In this document: in pieces, positions 20,070 to 32,033 of the stretch
Layout: every line of letters begins with the position of its first letter
How positions within the stretch are numbered: position 1 is the stretch's first letter
From: Pollenia angustigena
Lineage: Eukaryota > Arthropoda > Insecta > Diptera > Polleniidae
Assembly: GCA_930367215.1 (NCBI GenBank)
Contig: OV884057.1
Coordinates: forward strand, 110,943,284 to 111,007,283
DNA length: 64,000 nucleotides
Direction: 5' to 3'
Program-made: the position numbers and the translations under genes
The notes under the pieces: generated by a model
The model's input: only the letters and a program-made list of their open reading frames with translations
Told to the model about the DNA's origin: nothing
Databases searched by the model: none

Positions 20070-22544
20070 TTAATTTCCTATCTTATTCTTATAAATTAAA
20101 TGTCTGTAATTTTGAGCTACATTGTCCGTATCTGTCTTAAAATTAATTCTTTGTTCCATTGGTATGTTTATAATTTGCAACATTTCTAACATGTATCGTC
20201 GTTTGTAGTTTGTTTCTGTATTTAAAACTGTTGTGTTTTCAAAATCTGGTGTATGATTGAAATTGGCACAATGCGATGACAATGCAGTTTTTTGAGAAGA
20301 TATATGTTTGTATTTTTGATCAGATCTATGTCCTGCTAATCTAGTTCGTAATTTGTTTTTTGTGGTACCTATATATACTTTACCACATGCTTCATTATCC
20401 CTACCCTTACAAGGTATCTTGTAAATAATATTAGATTTATCTAATTTTTCTGTCTTATCTTTCATTTTACTGAATAATCTATCCAATGTATTATATGTTT
20501 TATGAGCCATCCTATAATTATTCATATCATAAATATTAGAATTTTGCAATCGTTCTGAAAACATTGGTACATAAGTTAAAGACTTATAAACTTTAGGTTC
20601 AGTTACCGTATTCACACTACCTTCCCTATGTCCTTTGTACTGTCCAATCAATTTACAAATCAATTCCCTTGGGAAATTATTATCCCCTAAAATATTTTTA
20701 ATTCTCATCTTATTATTCCTATGAAAAATTATATCACTAATATTTAGAACCTTATCTATAAAATTTTTGGCAGTATTTATAATAACCCTTCTCGGATGTT
20801 TGGAAAAATAATTAATAATTCTTCCTGAAGAAATTGGCTTTTGGTACCAATCAACTAATAAGTTATTCTCCTTTCTTATAACTAATGCGTCTAAATATGG
20901 AAGTTTATGATTACATTCCCTTTCAATTGTAAATTTAATATTCTGGTGAAAGGAGTTAAATATGTTTAACATATTTTCTATTTCACATTCTGAAATAATA
21001 CAAAATAAATCATCTACATATTTTGTAATAAATTTTGGTTTAATAGATAATCTTCTAATACATTTATCAAGTAGCTCCTCCATAACTATATCCGCTACAA
21101 CAGGAGAAGCTGGAGAACCCATAGGCAATCCTTTTTGTTGAGAATAAATTTTGTTATTGTATTGAAAATATCTACTATCAACTATGCAAAATTTGAGAAT
21201 TCTTAAAAATAATTCCCTTTCAATAGTTGTATGTTCTCTAATTATATTCCATTTTTCTTCTATAATACCTAAGGCTACATCAATAGGTATACTAGGGAAC
21301 AAGGATATTACATCTAACGAAACTATCTTCTCCTCATTTTGTATCTTGATATTTTTAATCCTATCTTTAAATTGTAATGAGTTCTTTACATTATATATTG
21401 AATTTTCTGTTATCTTTCTAAGAATTCCCGTTATATATCTGCTTAGTTCATGAGATGGAGCATTAATGCTCGAACAAATTGGTCTTAATGGAAATGTTTC
21501 CTTGTGCACTTTCGGAACTCCATATAATTTAGGTGCTGTAGCAGTTGTTGTTTTAAGTTTTTTCTTTTCAAAAGGTGTTATTATCTCCAATTTAAATAAT
21601 CTCTCCACTATATCATTATTTATCTGTTGTAGTTTATTCGTTGGGTCTTTTGTCAATATTCTATATGTGGAGTCATCACTAAGAATATCATTCATTCTCG
21701 AACTATAGTCATGTCTATTCATCGCAACTGTAATATTACCCTTATCTGCATTCAGAACTAAAATGTCCTTGTTAAATTTTAAAAATTTTTCCGTTTTCTT
21801 AACATTGTTAAGAATAAACTTATCTCTATGAGACAATTTAATTCTACTCATATGACCGTCAATTATCGTAGTTAGTCTAGTCCTTGCTATTTCCTGTTCC
21901 TCTTTTCCCCTTATAGTCTGAACAAAATCTTCTCCATCTGCTATCATCTTAAGAACTGGGAAGTGTCTTTTTGTGATGGGTAATGCATGTTTGTTTCCCA
22001 ATGAAAGTGTCCATTGTGTATCTATTGGAATGTCAATATCTGATTTGTTTATAAACCACTTTTTGTTAAATTTAATACCTAATTCTTTTTTCTGTAATTC
22101 AACCAAATGATTGAACTTTTTCCTGTGTATATCTTTAACCCTACCATTTAGTTTCAATGCTAATCTATCTTCATGTTTTAAAAAATTATTAACTACATCA
22201 TCTGTAAAATATTTCCTCAAATCAAATTCTATTTTATCTAATTGTTTCCTATTATCTTCTAATGTGTAGTGTTTTTGCTTAATACTTAAACTAAGAATCT
22301 TGCTCTGCATAATCCATATATTTCTTGAAATTGCTTGTTGAAAATATCTTGGTCCATTTTCCTCAAAAAGATTAAAACAATTTTTAGTAGAATTCTTAAT
22401 AAATTTTGGTATTATACCTGAATTGCGGCAACGAATTAGAAATGTAATGTTTGCCTTTAGTTTAATGTTCCTATCTCTCAATATTTTATACTTATTTATT
22501 ATCCTTCTCGTCTCCTCATTCCTTTTGAGATAATTGTAGTTCAT
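20070..22544 (-). CDS. Penelope-like reverse transcriptase with GIY-YIG endonuclease
   Basis: One uninterrupted frame of 824 residues, close to the usual 800-odd of Penelope proteins. RT motif A is SLDVISLFPSIPID (around residue 405), motif B GLPMGSPASP (around 470), motif C YVDD (around 509). The C-terminal GIY-YIG nuclease shows KVYIG near residue 722, followed by RTRLAGH, with a preceding Cys pair (PCKG...EACG) typical of the family. Known role: target-primed reverse transcription of its own RNA, with GIY-YIG nicking the target. The start ATG is preceded by about 90 bp of leader and then a terminal repeat. The ORF is intact and a second region of the same locus encodes identical protein, so it may be active. 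Confidence 0.93.
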   Translation of the reverse strand: MNYNYLKRNEETRRIINKYKILRDRNIKLKANITFLIRCRNSGIIPKFIKNSTKNCFNLFEENGPRYFQQAISRNIWIMQSKILSLSIKQKHYTLEDNRKQLDKIEFDLRKYFTDDVVNNFLKHEDRLALKLNGRVKDIHRKKFNHLVELQKKELGIKFNKKWFINKSDIDIPIDTQWTLSLGNKHALPITKRHFPVLKMIADGEDFVQTIRGKEEQEIARTRLTTIIDGHMSRIKLSHRDKFILNNVKKTEKFLKFNKDILVLNADKGNITVAMNRHDYSSRMNDILSDDSTYRILTKDPTNKLQQINNDIVERLFKLEIITPFEKKKLKTTTATAPKLYGVPKVHKETFPLRPICSSINAPSHELSRYITGILRKITENSIYNVKNSLQFKDRIKNIKIQNEEKIVSLDVISLFPSIPIDVALGIIEEKWNIIREHTTIERELFLRILKFCIVDSRYFQYNNKIYSQQKGLPMGSPASPVVADIVMEELLDKCIRRLSIKPKFITKYVDDLFCIISECEIENMLNIFNSFHQNIKFTIERECNHKLPYLDALVIRKENNLLVDWYQKPISSGRIINYFSKHPRRVIINTAKNFIDKVLNISDIIFHRNNKMRIKNILGDNNFPRELICKLIGQYKGHREGSVNTVTEPKVYKSLTYVPMFSERLQNSNIYDMNNYRMAHKTYNTLDRLFSKMKDKTEKLDKSNIIYKIPCKGRDNEACGKVYIGTTKNKLRTRLAGHRSDQKYKHISSQKTALSSHCANFNHTPDFENTTVLNTETNYKRRYMLEMLQIINIPMEQRINFKTDTDNVAQNYRHLIYKNKIGN

Positions 22545-22636
22545 ATTTGAATTGAATATTGTAATTTCTTCTTAAATGTATTTAAGTTTCTTCTTTGAAT
22601 CTATTTTCTTTTCGGCGTGCTCTCTAATTCATAAAT

Positions 22637-23211
22637 TATTTAGCTTAATTTCTTCGACCTTCTTAATATTATTTCCTTTCAATAATTTCTCAAGCTCAAG
22701 GTCCGTTTTATATAAAAAAATATTTATTTAAAATTTATCCAATATTTCGCTATCTCAATGGATAGCTTCTTCAGGGATTTTTGGTTTTTTTTTTATATAT
22801 CAAACAATTTTTAATAAACAAAATAAAATGAAACAACAAAATTGTCAATTATGAAAATTAATAAAAAATTATACACAGGAAACAAAAATTATTCTATTAC
22901 ATTTTTATAAACTTATTTAATTTCCTATCTTATTCTTATAAATTAAATGTCTGTAATTTTGAGCTACATTGTCCGTATCTGTCTTAAAATTAATTCTTTG
23001 TTCCATTGGTATGTTTATAATTTGCAACATTTCTAACATGTATCGTCGTTTGTAGTTTGTTTCTGTATTTAAAACTGTTGTGTTTTCAAAATCTGGTGTA
23101 TGATTGAAATTGGCACAATGCGATGACAATGCAGTTTTTTGAGAAGATATATGTTTGTATTTTTGATCAGATCTATGTCCTGCTAATCTAGTTCGTAATT
23201 TGTTTTTTGTG
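22637..23211 (-). pseudogene. 5'-truncated Penelope copy upstream of the full copy
   Basis: It carries the last 75 or so codons (22917-23129 and upstream) and the whole 3' tail, identical to the full copy. It stands in direct orientation just upstream of the full ORF, the usual 'pLTR' arrangement of Penelope elements, and breaks off at 23211 in the nuclease region (TTTTTTGTGG). Confidence 0.85.
22737..22782 (-). ncRNA. Hammerhead ribozyme, copy 2
   Basis: Same sequence as at 19891-19936. It lies upstream of the full ORF, where self-cleavage of a transcript would set the RNA 5' end. Confidence 0.85.
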
Positions 23212-25035
23212 GAAATAGCAAGGACTAGACTAACTACGATAATTGACGGTCATATGAGTAGAATTAAATTGTCTCATAGAGATAAGTTTATTCTTAACAA
23301 TGTTAAGAAAACGGAAAAATTTTTAAAATTTAACAAGGACATTTTAGTTCTGAATGCAGATAAGGGTAATATTACAGTTGCGATGAATAGACATGACTAT
23401 AGTTCGAGAATGAATGATATTCTTAGTGATGACTCCACATATAGAATATTGACAAAAGACCCAACGAATAAACTACAACAGATAAATAATGATATAGTGG
23501 AGAGATTATTTAAATTGGAGATAATAACACCTTTTGAAAAGAAAAAACTTAAAACAACAACTGCTACAGCACCTAAATTATATGGAGTTCCGAAAGTGCA
23601 CAAGGAAACATTTCCATTAAGACCAATTTGTTCGAGCATTAATGCTCCATCTCATGAACTAAGCAGATATATAACGGGAATTCTTAGAAAGATAACAGAA
23701 AATTCAATATATAATGTAAAGAACTCATTACAATTTAAAGATAGGATTAAAAATATCAAGATACAAAATGAGGAGAAGATAGTTTCGTTAGATGTAATAT
23801 CCTTGTTCCCTAGTATACCTATTGATGTAGCCTTAGGTATTATAGAAGAAAAATGGAATATAATTAGAGAACATACAACTATTGAAAGGGAATTATTTTT
23901 AAGAATTCTCAAATTTTGCATAGTTGATAGTAGATATTTTCAATACAATAACAAAATTTATTCTCAACAAAAAGGATTGCCTATGGGTTCTCCAGCTTCT
24001 CCTGTTGTAGCGGATATAGTTATGGAGGAGCTACTTGATAAATGTATTAGAAGATTATCTATTAAACCAAAATTTATTACAAAATATGTAGATGATTTAT
24101 TTTGTATTATTTCAGAATGTGAAATAGAAAATATGTTAAACATATTTAACTCCTTTCACCAGAATATTAAATTTACAATTGAAAGGGAATGTAATCATAA
24201 ACTTCCATATTTAGACGCATTAGTTATAAGAAAGGAGAATAACTTATTAGTTGATTGGTACCAAAAGCCAATTTCTTCAGGAAGAATTATTAATTATTTT
24301 TCCAAACATCCGAGAAGGGTTATTATAAATACTGCCAAAAATTTTATAGATAAGGTTCTAAATATTAGTGATATAATTTTTCATAGGAATAATAAGATGA
24401 GAATTAAAAATATTTTAGGGGATAATAATTTCCCAAGGGAATTGATTTGTAAATTGATTGGACAGTACAAAGGACATAGGGAAGGTAGTGTGAATACGGT
24501 AACTGAACCTAAAGTTTATAAGTCTTTAACTTATGTACCAATGTTTTCAGAACGATTGCAAAATTCTAATATTTATGATATGAATAATTATAGGATGGCT
24601 CATAAAACATATAATACATTGGATAGATTATTCAGTAAAATGAAAGATAAGACAGAAAAATTAGATAAATCTAATATTATTTACAAGATACCTTGTAAGG
24701 GTAGGGATAATGAAGCATGTGGTAAAGTATATATAGGTACCACAAAAAACAAATTACGAACTAGATTAGCAGGACATAGATCTGATCAAAAATACAAACA
24801 TATATCTTCTCAAAAAACTGCATTGTCATCGCATTGTGCCAATTTCAATCATACACCAGATTTTGAAAACACAACAGTTTTAAATACAGAAACAAACTAC
24901 AAACGACGATACATGTTAGAAATGTTGCAAATTATAAACATACCAATGGAACAAAGAATTAATTTTAAGACAGATACGGACAATGTAGCTCAAAATTACA
25001 GACATTTAATTTATAAGAATAAGATAGGAAATTAA
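23212..25035 (+). pseudogene. Inverted partial Penelope RT/GIY-YIG copy
   Basis: The plus strand encodes the RT and GIY-YIG part from about residue 217 of the full protein to its end, without a visible difference. It lacks the N-terminal 216 residues and has no start of its own; the frame merely reads back a few codons into the neighbouring inverted piece. The junction at 23211/23212 shares only GG. Confidence 0.88.
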
Positions 25036-25168
25036 ATAAGTTTATAAAAATGTAATAGAATAATTTTTGTTTCCTGTGTATAATTTTTTATTAATTTTCA
25101 TAATTGACAATTTTGTTGTTTCATTTTATTTTGTTTATTAAAAATTGTTTGATATATAAAAAAAAACC

Positions 25169-25214
25169 AAAAATCCCTGAAGAAGCTATCCATTGAGATA
25201 GCGAAATATTGGAT
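25169..25214 (+). ncRNA. Hammerhead ribozyme, copy 3
   Basis: Same 46-nt sequence as the other two copies, here on the plus strand behind the inverted partial ORF. Confidence 0.85.
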
Positions 25215-25574
25215 AAATTTTAAATAAATATTTTTTTATATAAAACGGACCTTGAGCTTGAGAAATTATTGAAAGGAAATAATTTTATACTAATTTTATT
25301 ATTAATACAAATTAATAAAAAAAATTTAATTTGTCAACATTTCTATAGAAAAAAGTGATTTTATTCCTGGGGAATTACAGTATAGATGGTATAAAAGGTT
25401 ATTTGTGTATGTTACATACCGTCGGAAAGGTTAATTTGTCTAGTTTCTCAGCAAATGTTTAATTTTTAAGGTTTAAGAAACAATTATGCGCAAATATGAA
25501 AAAACTCAAAATAGTGCTTAAGCTAAAAATTGAAAACCCTCGTCTTGAGCTAGAAATTATTTTTTTAGACATAA

Positions 25575-26165
25575 CCCAGCGGGAAAATGAGGAATTGATT
25601 ACATTAATAATTAAAAAAATAATGCATTATTTTCGAAAGAATAATAATGCATTCATTGGAATCGAGAAGGTAATTTCATCAGACACAAAATTTAAGCACT
25701 GATTACCACGTATATTCCCACATTTGCAGAACAAGGAATGTATTGTTTCTGTTAGTAACAATTATTCGTGTTTTTGCTTTATATACATATTTCCTTAATA
25801 AAAATCCGTTATTTTTTGCTGCCTTTATGTCGCCTACTTATAATTTTTATTTTAGTCGCAGTTTGTGTTTGAAAGCGTACGGTCAAAGCACAATTTATAT
25901 GTCTGTGGGTCAAAGTTATTTAAAGTAAACAGGTATTAAAAAATGTATTCCAAACGGCATTGGAGAAGACTTTTATTATAAGACTTTTGAATAATATAAT
26001 TTATTCCAAAGAATGAATTACTTAATTCATTCGCAGGACACATTAAAATAATTTATTACAATCCTAGGACATGGTCTGTGTTAAGAATAATGAATTCTGG
26101 AATCAAATATCATACAAGATATGTATTACTTTCTCGATTCCTATTAATTCCATTTTCCCGCTGGG
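25575..26165. mobile_element. MITE with CCCAGCGGGAAAATG ends, 591 bp
   Basis: CCCAGCGGGAAAATG at the left and its inverted copy CATTTTCCCGCTGGG at the right. A subterminal 'gaatcgagaa(g/a)gtaat' is also shared. No coding capacity and no clear target duplication. Confidence 0.7.
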
Positions 26166-26626
26166 AAGCCACTTGCAGCCCACTAAGCGACTAAAACTAC
26201 CCTAAATAAAAAGACGTAAGCTTTCTTTTGAGCAGAAAAAAAGTACCCGCTTAAAAAAAGTTTTAAATTTAAAAAAACAAAAAAAATTTTTTTTCGAAAG
26301 GTTGATAAAATAGCTATCTAAGCTACTTGGGACAAATTTTGCTAACACCAATAGGTAATAAAGTAACATGAATGCGAAAGAACACCTGTTTGACCAAAAT
26401 ATCAAACTTTGACACCCTCTAACTCAGAAACTTTTTGACCGATCTTGTTGTGTCTAAGCTTCTATCCACTAGGGCTAATATTGCTGAACATTTCATTCAA
26501 ATCGGAAGACATAGATTTCAAAAGTTGGGTAACTTGACATGAAATCCCCCAAAGTTGAAAAATTTGGAAATTATTTTAAATTCCATGATGGCTTTGCCCC
26601 GGACAATGCCGGGTTCTAACAGCTAG
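26166..26626 (+). mobile_element. Helitron-like 3' end
   Basis: The tail has a CCCGG-acaatg-CCGGG hairpin (26597-26613), a short spacer, and a terminal CTAG (26623-26626). A hairpin about 10 nt before CTRR is the known 3' signature of Helitrons. The preceding 300 bp read like a dispersed repeat ('ctaactcagaaactttttgac'). The 5' end was not found. Confidence 0.5.
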
Positions 26627-27330
26627 CATGTAATAATAATTTTTATTAAATATTTTTTTTTGTTTGTTTTTCAATATTCGAAATTCAATATTTATTTTGC
26701 TTATTTAATTTTTTCAAACTTATAAATACAAGTACATATCGCACCGGTTCCATGAAAGGGGGTTGGTTAACTCAAAATTTACAAACTTTAATTTTTTTCC
26801 GATAAACATAAAATCAGGGCGCCGCGCCGCGTTTTCTCTTTTCTCTATTATTCTTTTTTATTCTATTTTATTACGTGCACACACATAGAAGAGGATTTTA
26901 CAACATTAACAACAACATATGTTAAATTCATACAACGCATGAGATTGCTAAATGTAAAAGTATAGGTTGCCGATCGCAGATATACCCTGCAAATAATAGG
27001 ACTAGTCCAAACACGCGTGTAAAATGTAGCCCACAAGGGACGAGGACTAGTCCAAAAGAAACCCAAACGTATGGAAAAAACATGGTCTATTTAACATTAC
27101 GATGTCCTAGGGGAGGACCATATAACCCAGGATTACAAAGGAGTAGTCTTGAAACTACTACATTGTTTACTCCAGAGGATTAGTTTTGAAGTCGTTTTTA
27201 AACGAAAACCGTCGTTAAAAAGCGAAGACATGTCGTCTCACTACAAATACTTTTTAACAATAAAATGGTCCATGCTTGCATTATATTGGACCAGTCCATG
27301 GAGTAGTCCATTTGATCAAAATGGATCAGT
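26627..27330. other. AT-rich intergenic with 'actagtccaa' words
   Basis: A scattering of 'ggactagtccaaa' and 'gtagtcc' words (27000-27310) and a short GC-rich 'ggcgccgcgccgcg' at 26818. No gene supported. Confidence 0.5.
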
Positions 27331-27629
27331 AGCTCGTTTCTGTATTTCTCGCATCGTAAAATTTTTTACATGAAGTGTGAAACAAAAAATTCCATCGTTT
27401 CTCGATTTATGAGATAAAAGTGTTTCTGTATTTGAATGCGAAAACAGACACCACAAATTCTGTTTATACTGGAATATTTCCAGTAATTAAGTGTCAAATA
27501 AAAGCGAAACGTCAACAAAAAAAATAAATATAATAAAAACAGGGCTGCCAGATTTTACGAGTTATCGTCATCTTGACGATGTTTGTTCCGATATTAACAA
27601 AGTGACGTTTTGATGATTTTTTCTAAAAA

Positions 27630-27866
27630 AGTGACGAAAGCAAAAACAAAATCAAAAATATTTTATAATTTTGTTGTTACTTTCTATAGAAATTCATCTT
27701 GAATTTTTAAATTTCAAACACTTCTATTTTGTGGCGTTGCAAATTGAAAAAAAAAAAATAATATAAATGTCTGTAGAAAGCAACAACAAATTTATAAAAT
27801 ATTTTTGATTTTGTTTTTGCTTTTAATGAAATTGTTAGCGTTGCGTTTTACACTATAAGCCCCTTA
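27630..27866. mobile_element. Inverted-repeat MITE, family B
   Basis: 'gcaaaaacaaaatcaaaaat' near 27639 faces 'atttttgattttgtttttgc' near 27803, with 'ttgttg' and 'tctatagaaa' parts matching too. A related copy with clearer ends is at 51235-51508. Confidence 0.65.
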
Positions 27867-28137
27867 GTCTTCGAAATAAGATAATAAAACAAGGGTTAAA
27901 TTTTTATATTTATCCCTATTGTGAAAATTGTCCTCGAAATTGTTTGTCTCTTCCCTAAAAAATGTATCGGCAAAAGCAAAATTTCGAGGGAAAGTAATGG
28001 ACCGACTTGGCTTATTTTGAACATTTAATACTTCATATATACATATACAAAATATGATTGATATTTGATATTCTTATCTTATATGTACACTTTTGTGCCA
28101 AAACCATTATTCCGGCAAGAAAGAAATTTGTTTGTCT

Positions 28138-28387
28138 CCCAGTAAAAACTTTTTCAAAATGGATAGCTTCTTTCACTCGTTATTTAGTAGCTTTCTTCCA
28201 TAAGAACTTCGATAACTACTTTTTTCTGGATGTATTTAGATAAAAAAAAAAATGACTTACTTTTGAATTTGTTCATTTTGACACAACCCTTGTAAAATTC
28301 ATTAGTTTTTCAGTAGAATTGTATGTAGTGCTTTTATGTGTTTCTGATTACTTAACATATTATTTTGTAGGCGAAGATTTTACTGGG
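28138..28387. mobile_element. MITE family A, uninterrupted copy
   Basis: It starts CCCAGTAAAAAC and ends GTAGGCGAAGATTTTACTGGG as read on the plus strand, with TCT at both flanks. It shows the empty site of the nested MITE at 19462. Confidence 0.85.
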
Positions 28388-28760
28388 TCTTTAACCCGTT
28401 TATTTATGAACCGATTTTTTTAATTTTAACTACCAGGTATTCTACTAAGTCTATTTCAGGTAAAAAAGAAAAAGGTTATAGGAATAGGTAAATATATCTC
28501 AGCCATTTGTAAACCGATATAGTTAAATTTCAATAATATACTATTTCGGACTACATACGATATAAATATACAACAAAGTTGTCACTATCAATTCCATAAA
28601 AACCCAGAATATTTATTATACTGTTATCAAAGCTGATTTAATTTAAAAATTTTCCATTTTGACCTCGGTTTTTGTAAATATGTATATATCTATTTTAAAA
28701 AAGGATGTATGTTTATTTTATTAAGCTTGGTTTCTTTTTGCTTTTGTAAAAATATTTATT
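28388..28760. other. AT-rich, no gene
   Basis: No feature seen before the LINE homology begins near 28763. Confidence 0.5.
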
Positions 28761-30808
28761 TGTTTGACCTGTCCTCAGATCACTCTCCCACTATAATATC
28801 AATGTTAAATTTTCAAAACATCGAAAAACCCTTTTGTTTCCCCAATAGACATACTAACTGGCTCAAATACCGAATGTATATAAGCTCCCACATATCGCAA
28901 AATATCTCGCTTAAATCCGATAATGAAATACAAGATGCTATAAACATATTCTCTGAAACATTATCTACCGCAGCTAAAGTAGATACACCTTTCAAACATT
29001 ACAACGGCACTAAAAACGAATTCTCAACAACTATTCAAAACCTTATAAAAGAAAAGAGAAAACTTAGAAGACAATGGCAACTACATCGCTCTCCTAACTT
29101 GAAAATGCAACTAAACCACTGTCAAATAGCCCTTCATAGTGCTCTTTTGAAGGACAAACAATCAGCTCTAAGGGCATATTTAGAAGGGTTAGAGCCAACA
29201 AAGTCCAAGGATCATAGTCTTTGGAAAGCCACCAAAAGAATTAATAACCCGATAAAATGTGAGAATGCTATTCGTTATAGTGATGGCAAATGGGCTAGGT
29301 CCAATAAAGACAAAGCTGAATTTTTTGCCGATCACCTCGAAAGAGTGTTTACGCCTAATATTTCCGACTCAGACATAACCTTACCAGCTATTGAAGACCG
29401 TGTTGTGTCTCCAATGAAAATTCGTTTCTCGTCCTTAACTTCAGAAATCAAAAAAATCAAAACAAATAAATCCCCTGGCATGGACAAAATTTCTGGAAAA
29501 ATGATTCGTGAACTACCAACATCTGCCCTAAGGCTAATTTTATTCATTTTCAATTCCATCCTGCGAACTGGTTTCTACCCTAAATCATGGAAAATATCAG
29601 AAATAATTATGATACGTAAGCCAGGTAAGGACGCCAGTCAAGTGTCATCTTATCGTCCGATAAGCTTACTTTCAATTTTATCAAAGCTCTTTGAGAAAGT
29701 ATTTTTAAATGCATTGATCCCATATTTAAACGACCGCCACATCATTCCAGTCCATCAGTTTGGATTCCGAAAGGATCATAGCACCATAGAACAGGTTCAT
29801 CGCATAGTTACTCTTATCAGAAAAGGCTTTGAGGACAAACACTATTGCTCATCACTCTTCGTAGACATTTCTCAAGCCTTTGACAAAGTCTGGCACGACG
29901 GGCTTTTATATAAAATTGGGTCCTTGTTACCCCAAAATACCCATAACTTACTGCGAAATTATTTATTAGATCGCTCGTTTGTAGTAAAATATAAAGACTA
30001 TATCTCAGACTCAAGAAGAATCGCAGCAGGAGTTCCCCAAGGCAGTATACTTGGTCCTCTCATGTATATACTTTACACCTCAGATATGCCCACAAGTAAT
30101 CTGATACACACGCCAACTTTTGCTGACGACACAGCGTTTATAAGCGTACATAAAAATCCAGTAACTGCTTCTAGTTGTCTGCAGACTTATATTAAAGAAC
30201 TCGAAAAATGGCTTAACAAATGGAAAATAAAAGTAAATCCAACAAAGTGTGCACATGTCACTTTCACCTTGAGAAAGGGCGACTGTCCCAAACTTAAGAT
30301 TAATAACATCGAAATCCCTCAACAAAATCATATAAAATATCTTGGTATACACCTCGATCGTCGCCTTACCTGGTCTCAACATATTGAATCCAAATCCACA
30401 CAGCTCAAACTTAAAACACTACAGCTTCAGTGGCTTATTTGATCTCATTCTGCTCTCAACCTAAACAACAAGGTTCTACTCTACAAAGCTATTATTAAGC
30501 CAATATGGACCTATGGTATCCAACTATGGGGAACAGCTTCTGCTTCCAATATAGAGAAATTACAAAGACGACAAAATAAAATATTGCGACAAATTACTGG
30601 TGACCCGTGGTATATTAGAAACGCAAATATTCATAAGGACCTCAACATTCCATTTGTTCGCGAGGAAATAAAAAGCTTCTGCTCCAAATATGCACGAAAA
30701 CTGGCAACTCATCCGAATCCTCTTGCACAGGATCTACTATTTTATAATGGGCATACTCGCCTCAAGAGGGTCGACACGTTGGCCCTCGCGCAAATGCATG
30801 GAAGATGA
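28709..30808 (+). pseudogene. LINE ORF2 (RT), one in-frame stop
   Basis: The frame reads from the end of the endonuclease through RT: finger region NKSPGMDKIS (near 29470), SYRPISLLSILSKLFEK (29650), motif A FVDISQAFDKVW (residue about 383 of the open frame), motif B AGVPQGSILGP (about 440), motif C FADD (about 470), and thumb YLGIHLDRRLTW. A TGA at 30440-30442 interrupts it; the same frame goes on (NNKVLLYKAIIKPIWTYGIQ) to 30808. The apparent N-terminus before 28763 is flanking DNA. Apart from the stop it is well preserved. Confidence 0.9.
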
Positions 30809-30956
30809 AACTTTACGAAACAAAAATGGAGTTTCTATTGCAACGGCAATAGACCCAGAAATTATTAATTAATTTAAGATTTTAAAACTTATTGATATAT
30901 TCTTATAGAAAGATTCAATAAATAAATTGAAAGTTGAAAAAAAAAAAAAAAAAATG
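28763..30956 (+). mobile_element. 5'-truncated Jockey-type LINE
   Basis: Homology begins in the last endonuclease motif (SSDHSPTI, 28775) and runs through RT and C-terminal domain to an A tail at about 30940-30956. An AATAAA lies at 30917. Truncation at the 5' end with a poly(A) 3' end is the normal outcome of target-primed reverse transcription. No clear target duplication found. Confidence 0.9.
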
Positions 30957-31601
30957 TTATTTTTTGTTTAAAATGATATTTTCTCATGCCTTTGTGTAAC
31001 TTCTCCAGGGAAAAATAAAAATTTTAAATTGTTATCGGATTAAAGAAAATAAATAATTTTTTTAAGAAATAATCCTCCAGCTTAACAAAATAAATATAAA
31101 TTTAATGAAATTATTAAATACCCATGTACTTTAACTATGTTTTTGTTTGATTATTTTTTAATAAAAGTCGAAAAAAAATTTGTTTAAAATTGATTTTAAA
31201 TTGCACGATTTTTAAAACAAAAAAGACGATCTTTTTTATTTTTTTCTCAGGAAATTGACGATTTTGACACAAATTTGTCTGGCACCACTGATTAAAACCA
31301 AAACAAGAAAAGGCTAAAAAAAATTTAAAATAACAAAATATAACAATTGTTTTTTGTTTATTTTCATCATATAAATTATGCATTCATCATTTATATTCCT
31401 TCTATTTTTTTATTTATTTTAAAAAAATAGTATATAAACATATTTTAAATTCAAAATACCTACATTTGGTTTTTCTCGCCACCCATTTCAAATGTGACTT
31501 ATTTTGACAGTTCTTGAAAGAAACTTTTCGCAAAATATTGTTATAGAAACACTTTTTCTCGCATCCTTCCAATAACACTATGGAACATTTTTGGGATTAT
31601 T
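30957..31601. other. AT-rich intergenic
   Basis: No gene seen. The last 90 bp ('agaaacactttttctcgc') resemble the text right of the following palindrome near 33550. Confidence 0.5.
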
Positions 31602-32033
31602 GTCTGGGGGGTGCGAAATTCCAAGTCAGGGTGATGGTACTAGGTCAGTATAGTAAAACCCTCAAAGGGTTTGGCGTTCGTATGTGTCATTTTTTTTATG
31701 ACATTTTAAATTTTTTCCTTATCTTGATGTTTTTTTGTTTAACATAACTCGAGAACCACTTGTCCGATTTTGCTAAAACAAACTCAAAAAAATTTAGAAT
31801 TACAATTTCTTTAATCCGTTCATATAATGTTTTTCTTTATAATCAACAGTTTTGCCGGTAAAAATAAATTTGTGGAGAATTATAATAGATAAGTGCAAAA
31901 AAATGTTCAAGCCTGGATGTATGCAGCAGATTTTATCACAAACCTGCACTGCAATTTTTGTGACTTTTTTTAAGCGATCGGTGAAAATCGTCGGACTTTT
32001 GTTTGTAATTTAAAAGAATACACTCACATTCAG

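Larger units (their letters stand above)
19793..25291. mobile_element. Penelope-like composite: full copy, partial copy, inverted partial copy
   Basis: Reading the minus strand from 23211: a 5'-truncated 3' end of the element (23211-22637), then a full copy (22636-19793). From 23212 the plus strand carries a third piece from mid-ORF to the 3' end (to about 25280). The shared protein regions look identical. The outer flanks both carry AATTTTATACTA (about 12 bp), so the composite probably inserted as one unit. Confidence 0.85.

Noticed and set aside
21184..21708. Open frames opposite the Penelope gene
   Set aside because: They are antisense shadows of the RT coding sequence, and reappear identically opposite the inverted copy.
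28709..28762. N-terminal signal-like segment of the LINE protein
   Set aside because: It precedes the start of endonuclease homology and is flanking DNA read in frame by chance at the truncation point.
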